Source of the DNA: Cycloclasticus sp.
GTDB taxonomy: Bacteria > Pseudomonadota > Gammaproteobacteria > Methylococcales > Cycloclasticaceae
Length of the DNA stretch: 6,508 nt
Direction: 5' to 3'
Assembly (NCBI GenBank): GCA_016764415.1
Contig: JAESRY010000084.1
Coordinates: forward strand, 3,033 to 9,540
Both the position numbers and the translations under genes were made by a program. The notes beneath the pieces are model-generated. The model was not told the origin of the DNA and did not search any database. It worked only from the letters and a program-made list of their open reading frames with translations. Of this stretch, positions 1-5,318 are shown piece by piece; positions within the stretch are counted from its first letter, which is position 1, and each line of letters begins with the position of its first letter.

Positions 1-1675
1 TAGAGACGCCTTAAATGTGCCGGTACAAGCAGCAGTACTTAAAGGTCGGTCAAATTATTTGTGCTTATATCGGTTAAATGAAGCGCAAATACAAACATCG
101 GGCTTTGACAAGCAATCTGATGCAGAACTGAGGGAAATTGAACGCTGGTCAGATCAAACAACGGACGGTGATATTGCAGAAGTTACGTCCGTCGCTGAAG
201 ATTCTTTTATATGGCAGCAAGTTACCTCTACGGCGGAGAATTGTTTAGGCCAAGAATGTCCGATGGTGTCGGAGTGTTTTCCGCTACAAGCTAGAAAGAA
301 AGCTCAGGAAGTTGATGTGTTGATTGTTAATCACCATTTGCTGTGTGCTGACTGGTCGTTGAAAGATGACGGCTTTGGGCAATTATTGCCGGATGCCGAA
401 TTAATTATCATCGATGAGGCTCATCAACTTATTGATACGGCGTCACGGTTTTTAGGGCTATCAGTTAGCGCGCGACAAATCATGTCATTATTGAGTGATG
501 TTAGCGCAGAGCAGTTGAAACTTGGGTCAGATATGCCGGAGCTCGTCGATTTAACGCACGTGATTAATGGAGATATACGCGAAATGCGTAAATTATTGCC
601 TGAGCAATCAATTAAAGGCTCTTGGGATGAGTTGGGCGAACAAAAAGACTTCTTTTATGCCTTAACGTCATTAACTCAGCGCCTTGAACAATTGTTTTCT
701 GTTCTTACCGATGTTGCTGTTAGGTCGAAAGGTTTAGAAGCGTGCTGGAAACGCTGTGAAGATATTTTGTTGGGTTTAAAGTCATTCTCATCAAGCGATC
801 AGCACGACTGGATTCAATGGTTTGAAACGTTTCATCGTACCTTTACGTTTCATCGAACACCGTTAGATATTTCCAGTGCCTTCGCCAGTTTTGCATTTGC
901 CAGCGAGGCGAGTTGGGTATTTACATCGGCGACTTTGTCAGTGAATAATAAATTTGATTTTTTTACCAATCGATTAGGTTTGGAAAACGCTGAAAAAGGC
1001 ATGTGGGAAAGCCCGTTTGATTTTGTGCATCAATCCTTGATGTATGTGCCGACAGGAATGCCTGAGCCGAGAGACCGCGACTACACAGCAACCATGGTGG
1101 ATAAGATCATACCGGTACTGGAGGCGAGTGAAGGCCGTGCATTCATACTGTTTACCAGCCATAAGGCATTGCAAGAAGCATCGAATATTTTGTTGGCGGA
1201 AACAAGCTTTAACTTACTGGTTCAAGGCGATTTACCAAAACAACAAATGCTAGACCAGTTTAGGCGCACCGATAGGGCAGTTCTGCTCGGTACTGCTAGT
1301 TTTTGGGAAGGTGTTGATGTGCGCGGTGAAGCGCTTTCATGTGTGATTATTGATAAATTACCGTTCGCATCTCCTGGGGATCCGGTAACAAAAGCACGCT
1401 TAGAGTACATGACAGCGAATGGGCAATCACCATTTTCTGAATTTCAATTACCGTCTGCCGCGTTAACGCTTAAACAAGGTGTCGGGCGGTTAATACGTGA
1501 TGTAGAAGATAAGGGTGTGCTGGTATTATGTGACCCTCGTTTGTCCAGTAAGGGTTATGGCAAAGTGTTCATAAAGTCTTTACCCGCGATGCCCATCACG
1601 CAAGAGATTAGCGACGTAGAACGTTTTTTTCGTCGCATCGAATCGGCTAAAAATAAGATAAAGAAATCAGCATGA
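1..1675 (+). CDS. yoaA: YoaA-like ATP-dependent DNA helicase, DinG/XPD family (5' end outside window)
   Basis: This is the C-terminal part of an iron-sulfur superfamily 2 DNA helicase of the DinG/XPD type; family members unwind DNA 5' to 3', and E. coli YoaA acts in DNA-damage tolerance with the clamp-loader subunit chi (HolC). The frame is open from base 2 to the TGA at 1673-1675. The GTG at 17 is not the start, because family-like sequence continues upstream of it. Visible in order: the first cluster cysteine in NYLC (62-64), then three more in the stretch NCLGQECPMVSEC (242-244, 257-259, 275-277), the DEAH box (413-424), the SAT motif (926-934), the GTASFWEGVDVRGE motif (from 1289) and motif VI QGVGRLIR (1475-1498). 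From memory of E. coli YoaA (about 636 residues), roughly 90 residues including Walker A are missing on the left. Similarity runs colinearly with YoaA, and closer than with DinG. The last 4 bases overlap tsaB, the neighbour of yoaA in E. coli too. Confidence 0.93.
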   Translation, partial: RDALNVPVQAAVLKGRSNYLCLYRLNEAQIQTSGFDKQSDAELREIERWSDQTTDGDIAEVTSVAEDSFIWQQVTSTAENCLGQECPMVSECFPLQARKKAQEVDVLIVNHHLLCADWSLKDDGFGQLLPDAELIIIDEAHQLIDTASRFLGLSVSARQIMSLLSDVSAEQLKLGSDMPELVDLTHVINGDIREMRKLLPEQSIKGSWDELGEQKDFFYALTSLTQRLEQLFSVLTDVAVRSKGLEACWKRCEDILLGLKSFSSSDQHDWIQWFETFHRTFTFHRTPLDISSAFASFAFASEASWVFTSATLSVNNKFDFFTNRLGLENAEKGMWESPFDFVHQSLMYVPTGMPEPRDRDYTATMVDKIIPVLEASEGRAFILFTSHKALQEASNILLAETSFNLLVQGDLPKQQMLDQFRRTDRAVLLGTASFWEGVDVRGEALSCVIIDKLPFASPGDPVTKARLEYMTANGQSPFSEFQLPSAALTLKQGVGRLIRDVEDKGVLVLCDPRLSSKGYGKVFIKSLPAMPITQEISDVERFFRRIESAKNKIKKSA

Positions 1676-2361
1676 AAATCTTAGCGATTGAAACGGCAAC
1701 AGAAGCCTGTTCAGCTGCATTACTAATTGACGGTAATATGATTGAAAGATATCAAGTTGCACCGCGAGAACACGGTAATTTAATTCTATCTATGGTGGAT
1801 GAATTGCTGCTTGAAGCAGGCATTACATTGCAGCAAATGGATGCTTTAGCCTTTGGTCGTGGGCCTGGTTCATTTACGGGCGTGAGAATGGCGACAGGCG
1901 TTATTCAGGGCTTGGCCTTTGCAACTGATTTGCTTGTTGCGCCTATTTCTACTTTGCAAGCATTAGCGCAACAGGCAGTTAGCGAAAATGAAGGGAAGAC
2001 CGTCTATGCAGGGCTTGATGCTCGCATGTCTGAAGTATATTGGTGTGAATACTTAGTAACGAATGGTGCGTTAAGCGCGGTGTCTAACGAGCTTGTTATA
2101 CCGCCTGCCGATATTAAAGTAGAGCAGGGTAAAGATGCTGTCGGCATTGGGCACGGTTGGGATACTTATCGAGATGAGTTAAGCGGTGTGGTTAAAGCAA
2201 AATCCCTTTCATTACACCCAACTGCATTACCCAGAGCGCGGGAGATAGCCTTTTTGGCAGTGGATAAAGTAAATACTGGGCAACTTGTTAGTGCAGAAAA
2301 TGCATTGCCGGTCTATTTGCGCGATAATGTCGCTAAGAAAAAAGCACAGCAAAAGAAATGA
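1672..2361 (+). CDS. tsaB: TsaB, tRNA t6A biosynthesis complex subunit
   Basis: TsaB (YeaZ) is the non-catalytic ASKHA-fold partner of TsaD. With TsaE the two transfer the threonylcarbamoyl group to A37 of tRNAs that read ANN codons, in the cytoplasm. The 229 residues match the family length (E. coli about 231). The N-terminus MKILAIETATEACSAAL is the classic first strand and loop of the ASKHA fold; H34 begins the HGNLILSMVDELL helix that resembles the TsaD-contacting region, and GRGPGSFTGVR lies at 62-72. The C-terminus ends in a lysine-rich tail after YLRDNVA. The start ATG overlaps the yoaA stop in an ATGA, with no strong Shine-Dalgarno, only the purine-rich stretch about 1653-1667, so translation is probably coupled to yoaA. 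The gene's own stop overlaps yciO in the same way. I see nothing truncated or unusual. Confidence 0.96.
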   Translation: MKILAIETATEACSAALLIDGNMIERYQVAPREHGNLILSMVDELLLEAGITLQQMDALAFGRGPGSFTGVRMATGVIQGLAFATDLLVAPISTLQALAQQAVSENEGKTVYAGLDARMSEVYWCEYLVTNGALSAVSNELVIPPADIKVEQGKDAVGIGHGWDTYRDELSGVVKAKSLSLHPTALPRAREIAFLAVDKVNTGQLVSAENALPVYLRDNVAKKKAQQKK

Positions 2362-2993
2362 GTCAATACCTTACTATTCACCCGCAAAACCCTCAGCAAC
2401 GGTTAATAAAACAAGCAGCCGACATTGTTAGACGAGGTGGAGTGATTGCATACCCTACCGACTCGTCTTATGCGTTAGCGTGCCATTTAGGGGATAAACA
2501 AGCGCTAGAACGTATCCGCCAAATTCGAAGGATTGACGACAAACACAACTTCACGCTTATGTGTCGAGACTTAACTGATATCGCAACGTACGCCCAAGTT
2601 AATAACGATACCTATCGCTTATTAAAATCGCTCACACCAGGCGCATTTACATTTGTATTAAAAGCGACCAAAGAAGTGCCAAGACGTCTTCAACACCCGA
2701 AACGCAAAACGGTGGGTATTCGTGTGCCTGATAATTTGGTGGCTCAAAAAATTCTGGAAGAATTGGGCGAGCCGATGTTAACCAGCACGTTAATTTTGCC
2801 TGATGATTCTGAAGCCATAGCTGACCCGTACGATATCCAAGCTCGTTTAGAGCGCGTATTGGATTTGGTAGTCGATGTGGGCGTTATACCGTATCAACCA
2901 ACAACGATGATTGTTTGGGATAATGATTTTCCTGAAGTGGTTAGAGAAGGAAAGGGCGAGGCTGATTTTATTACACGAAAGGATGGTGAATAA
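2358..2993 (+). CDS. yciO: YciO, YrdC/Sua5-domain protein (TsaC paralogue)
   Basis: A 211-residue YrdC-domain protein, close in sequence to E. coli YciO (about 206 residues) from the opening MSQYLTIHPQNPQQRLI onward. YrdC-domain enzymes such as TsaC make threonylcarbamoyl-AMP from threonine, bicarbonate and ATP for t6A. YciO is a separate subfamily whose cellular role is less settled. Motifs seen: YPTDSSYAL (32-40), HNFTLMCRDL (63-72), TPGAFTFVL (93-101), TVGIRVP (118-124) and a C-terminal PTTMIVWD followed by VVREG. Where TsaC proteins carry a K-x-R motif and a TSAN motif, this protein reads IRRIDDKH (56-63) and TSTL (142-145), which is YciO-like. No visible C-terminal Sua5 domain is present. 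The start ATG overlaps the tsaB stop (ATGA) without a clear Shine-Dalgarno, suggesting coupled translation. In E. coli, as I recall it, yciO lies away from tsaB, so this arrangement is notable. Confidence 0.92.
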   Translation: MSQYLTIHPQNPQQRLIKQAADIVRRGGVIAYPTDSSYALACHLGDKQALERIRQIRRIDDKHNFTLMCRDLTDIATYAQVNNDTYRLLKSLTPGAFTFVLKATKEVPRRLQHPKRKTVGIRVPDNLVAQKILEELGEPMLTSTLILPDDSEAIADPYDIQARLERVLDLVVDVGVIPYQPTTMIVWDNDFPEVVREGKGEADFITRKDGE

Positions 2994-3652
2994 TGCCGAT
3001 GGATGAATTGACCTTAGTAGGTCGAATTGCCGTGTGGGCACTGCCGGTGATTTTGGCTATCACCGTTCATGAAGTCGCCCACGGTTGGGTAGCGAGTAAA
3101 TTGGGCGATAATACAGCAAAAAACTTGGGCCGCTTAACGCTAAACCCCATCAGCCATATGGATTTAATCGGCACGGTTATTGTGCCAGCCGTATTACTGT
3201 ACTTGGGTGGTTTTATGTTTGGTTGGGCAAAACCAGTTCCGGTTAATTGGAATAATTTAAAGAACCCAAAACGCGATATGGTTTACGTGGCTATTGCTGG
3301 TCCATTAGCCAATTTATTGATGGCCATCGCTTGGGGAGTGGTGATTAAAATAGGATTTATGCTGGGGAGCTCTAACGAGTTTATTTCGATGCCCCTTGTT
3401 TACATGGGTTATGCGGGTGTTTTTATAAATGCGGTGCTAATGATGTTAAATTTATTACCCATTTTGCCGTTAGATGGCGGGCGAGTAGTGGCGGGTTTGT
3501 TACCGCGTAAAGCAAGTTATGAATTCAGCAAGCTAGAACGGTTCGGATTCCCCATCTTAATCGTTATAATTGCAATGGGATGGCTAAAAGACATACTGGG
3601 CCCGCCCGTTTATTTTTTACAAATCAGTATTTTCAAAATACTCGGTCTATAG
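2993..3652 (+). CDS. Small site-2 protease, M50 family intramembrane zinc metalloprotease
   Basis: A polytopic membrane protein of 219 residues that should cut within or near membrane-spanning segments of other proteins, using zinc. The metalloprotease motif HEVAH is at residues 26-30 (3068-3082), inside the first hydrophobic segment. The third zinc ligand region is LLPILPLDGGR (154-164, aspartate 161), and the S2P-typical GPLAN is at 103-107. Hydrophobic segments lie about 10-30, 58-78, 96-125, 131-160 and 185-219. No PDZ domain is present, so it is the compact YwhC-like type rather than RseP; I know of no assigned substrate. The start ATG at 2993 overlaps the yciO stop by one base (TAATG), and AAGGA at 2979-2983 fits as a ribosome site; ATG 2999 is a possible alternative start. 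It lies between yciO and trpS. Its stop codon overlaps the trpS Shine-Dalgarno. Confidence 0.92.
   Translation: MPMDELTLVGRIAVWALPVILAITVHEVAHGWVASKLGDNTAKNLGRLTLNPISHMDLIGTVIVPAVLLYLGGFMFGWAKPVPVNWNNLKNPKRDMVYVAIAGPLANLLMAIAWGVVIKIGFMLGSSNEFISMPLVYMGYAGVFINAVLMMLNLLPILPLDGGRVVAGLLPRKASYEFSKLERFGFPILIVIIAMGWLKDILGPPVYFLQISIFKILGL
3626..3642. repeat. 17-base near-perfect palindrome upstream of trpS
   Basis: AGTATTTT and AAAATACT are exact inverted copies separated by a single C. As RNA it could form a 7-bp A/U-rich stem with a three-base loop. It lies inside the last codons of the M50 protease gene, 8 bases before the trpS Shine-Dalgarno. It may be chance in A/T-rich coding sequence, or an operator-like or translation-modulating element; the sequence alone does not decide. 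Confidence 0.6.
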
Positions 3653-3656
3653 GAGG
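3651..3656 (+). promoter_or_regulatory. Strong ribosome binding site deciding the trpS start
   Basis: A perfect AGGAGG lies 4 bases before GTG 3661. It overlaps the last two bases of the protease stop codon TAG (3650-3652). It supports GTG 3661 over any upstream in-frame start, and suggests that ribosomes finishing the protease can reinitiate on trpS. The 4-base spacing is slightly short. Confidence 0.85.
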
Positions 3657-3660
3657 ACGT

Positions 3661-4881
3661 GTGAACTCAGAAGTTCCAGCGCAATATCGTCGCGTTTTAT
3701 CAGGTATGCGACCCACCGGTCGATTACATTTAGGCCATTATCACGGCGTGTTAAAAAACTGGCTTGAATTACAGCAAGAATACAAATGCTATTTCTTTGT
3801 AGCAGATTGGCATGCGTTAACGACTCACTACGAAGATCCATCCATCATTGCTGATAGCACATGGGAAATGGTCATTGATTGGCTCGCTGCAGGCGTTGAT
3901 CATGGTTTGGCAGACTTGTTTATACAGTCGAGCATTCCAGAGCACGCAGAGCTGCATTTGTTGTTGTCTATGATGACGCCATTGGGTTGGTTAGAGCGCG
4001 TGCCAAGTTATAAAGATCAACAAGAGAAGTTAAAAGAAAAGGATTTGGCTACCTACGGATTTTTGGGTTATCCACTATTACAAAGTGCCGATATTATGAT
4101 GTACAAAGCGGGCTTGGTGCCTGTTGGAGCAGATCAAGTTGCCCATGTTGAATTGACTAGAGAAGTAGCACGACGGTTCAATCATTTGTATGGTCGTGAA
4201 CCGGGCTTTGAAGAAAAAGCGGAAGCGGCGATAAAGAAAATGGGTAAGAAAAACGCCAAAATGTTTAATAAATTGCGTACCTCATTTCAAGAAGGCGGTG
4301 ATCAAGAGGCATTGGGTGTTGCTCGCGCTTTATTAGAAGCACAGCAAAATATTACAGTAGGCGATAAAGAGCGTTTATTCGGATATTTGGAAGGCAGTGG
4401 CCGAGTTATTCTTCCAGAACCACAGGCGTTACTAACTAAAGCATCAAAAATGCCAGGGCTTGATGGGCAGAAAATGTCCAAATCATATGGAAATACCATC
4501 GCCTTGCGTGAGGCGCCTGAAGATGTAGAGAAAAAACTTCGGACCATGCCGACTGACCCTGCACGTGTACGCAGAACAGATCCGGGTGACCCGGCAAAAT
4601 GTCCTGTTTGGCAGTTTCACGAGATTTATTCAGACGATGGAGTGCGTGAATGGGCAAAGGAAGGTTGTCAAACGGCGGGAATTGGCTGTATTGACTGTAA
4701 ACAACCCGTTATAGATGCGGTTCTAAGAGAGTTGAAGCCGATGCAAGAAAGGGCGCGTGAATATACTGAGCAACCGGATTTAGTGCGTTCAATCATCAAT
4801 GAAGGCAACGAAAAAGCGCGAGACGTTGCCAAAGAAACGTTAGACGAAGTGAAGTCGGCAATGGGTATGAATTACCTGTAG
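3661..4881 (+). CDS. trpS: Tryptophanyl-tRNA synthetase, long form with a four-cysteine motif
   Basis: A class I aminoacyl-tRNA synthetase that charges tRNA-Trp in the cytoplasm. The product has 406 residues, against about 330-345 for compact bacterial TrpRS. The start is GTG 3661, placed by AGGAGG; the frame is open to 3580, but that would overlap the protease gene deeply and add non-family sequence. Motifs: the HIGH-equivalent PTGRLHLGH at 18-26, FFVADWHAL after it, the GADQVAHVELTRE region, and KMSKS at 271-275 (4471-4485). An insertion of about 73 charged residues (roughly 179-251) lies between HLYG and the conserved PEPQALLT. After KMSKS, four cysteines at 314, 336, 343 and 346 form C-x21-C-x6-C-x2-C, much like the 4Fe-4S motif described in Thermotoga maritima TrpRS (C-x22-C-x6-C-x2-C). 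The family is certain; the cluster is inferred. The gene is 8 bases behind the M50 gene, so probably co-transcribed with it. Confidence 0.96.
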   Translation: MNSEVPAQYRRVLSGMRPTGRLHLGHYHGVLKNWLELQQEYKCYFFVADWHALTTHYEDPSIIADSTWEMVIDWLAAGVDHGLADLFIQSSIPEHAELHLLLSMMTPLGWLERVPSYKDQQEKLKEKDLATYGFLGYPLLQSADIMMYKAGLVPVGADQVAHVELTREVARRFNHLYGREPGFEEKAEAAIKKMGKKNAKMFNKLRTSFQEGGDQEALGVARALLEAQQNITVGDKERLFGYLEGSGRVILPEPQALLTKASKMPGLDGQKMSKSYGNTIALREAPEDVEKKLRTMPTDPARVRRTDPGDPAKCPVWQFHEIYSDDGVREWAKEGCQTAGIGCIDCKQPVIDAVLRELKPMQERAREYTEQPDLVRSIINEGNEKARDVAKETLDEVKSAMGMNYL

Positions 4882-4910
4882 TCATACAAAAACAGTGTTA
4901 GGAAAAGAAA

Positions 4911-5225
4911 ATGTCAGAATTTAAAAACGTAACCGTTGTCAAAAAAGCCAATGTTTATTTTGATGGAAAAGTAGTCAGTCGTACGGTTAATTTCGAGGAC
5001 GGCTCGATGAAAACGTTAGGTTTTATGATGCCGGGTGACTACGATTTTAATACGGCTGTAGCAGAAGTGATGGAGATATTAGACGGACAGTTAGATGTTT
5101 TGCTGCCGGGTTCTGATGAGTGGGTTTCAATTAAAGGTGGTGAATCTTTCGATGTGCCTGCGAACTCAAATTTCCAATTAAAAATTCACAAAGCGACGGA
5201 TTACTGCTGTTCATTTATTGAATAA
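4911..5225 (+). CDS. ppnP: Pyrimidine/purine nucleoside phosphorylase PpnP (DUF1255, YaiE)
   Basis: A small cupin-fold protein of 104 residues (E. coli PpnP/YaiE 94). The E. coli enzyme splits a broad set of purine and pyrimidine nucleosides with phosphate into base and ribose-1-phosphate, as part of cytoplasmic nucleoside salvage. Family signatures seen: NVYFDGKV (14-21), the stretch [14 protein letters not shown] (35-48), [16 protein letters not shown] (52-67), W71 and [15 protein letters not shown] (78-92), ending in a short aromatic and cysteine-containing strand. The extra length is at the N-terminus (about ten residues before the conserved core). The ATG at 4911 has TTAGGA ending at 4903, a good ribosome site 7 bases away. 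The 29 bases after trpS contain no terminator or clear promoter, so read-through from trpS is likely. Its functional link to the genes before it is not obvious. Confidence 0.93.
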   Translation: MSEFKNVTVVKKANVYFDGKVVSRTVNFEDGSMKTLGFMMPGDYDFNTAVAEVMEILDGQLDVLLPGSDEWVSIKGGESFDVPANSNFQLKIHKATDYCCSFIE

Positions 5226-5269
5226 ATTCTTTAAAGGTCAGCGCCTCCTCAAATTTTTCATTAACAGTC

Positions 5270-5275
5270 TATACT
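5270..5275 (+). promoter_or_regulatory. Weak candidate -10 box for pyk
   Basis: TATACT matches the sigma-70 -10 consensus at five of six positions and lies 43 bases before the pyk ATG, in the only sizeable intergenic gap (5226-5318). No good -35 box sits 16-18 bases upstream (CCTCAA at the 17-base spacing), and there is no TGn extension. A second, poorer candidate is TATACG at 5292-5297. The gap shows no clear rho-independent terminator for ppnP and no HexR-like or Cra-like palindrome that I can recognise. Confidence 0.3.
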
Positions 5276-5293
5276 CTAGTGGTTACTTTCATA

Positions 5294-5309
5294 TACGGAC
5301 GTACGGACG
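5294..5309 (+). repeat. Tandem duplication of the 8-mer TACGGACG before pyk
   Basis: Two exact adjacent copies of TACGGACG lie 10 to 25 bases before the pyk ATG. The second copy supplies the only GGA-containing ribosome-site candidate (GGACGA 5305-5310, 8 bases before the ATG), which is weak. The duplication may simply be a small slippage event in the leader, or it may alter ribosome access; nothing more can be said from sequence. Confidence 0.7.
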
Positions 5310-5318
5310 AAACTGATA

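Noticed and set aside
17..19. GTG 17 as the true start of the helicase gene
   Set aside because: The frame is open to base 2, the residues before it fit the family, and Walker A would be missing; the gene simply begins outside the window.
827..855. Direct repeat ACGTTTCATCG twice within the helicase gene (TFHRT repeated)
   Set aside because: The region aligns without a gap to E. coli YoaA as I recall it, so there is no inserted duplication; the identity is likely chance.
974..1410. Short open frames on the minus strand and in another plus frame within the helicase gene
   Set aside because: They lie wholly inside a well-conserved coding region and show no recognisable protein or ribosome site.
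3580..3660. Upstream in-frame extension of trpS starting at ATG 3580
   Set aside because: It would overlap 73 bases of the protease gene and add 27 non-family residues; AGGAGG places the start at GTG 3661.
4302..4657. Minus-strand open frames inside trpS
   Set aside because: They are antisense shadows of strongly conserved trpS codons including KMSKS.
5226..5260. Rho-independent terminator after ppnP
   Set aside because: Only a 3-bp AGG/CCT pairing precedes the short T run at 5254-5258; the stem is too weak to call.
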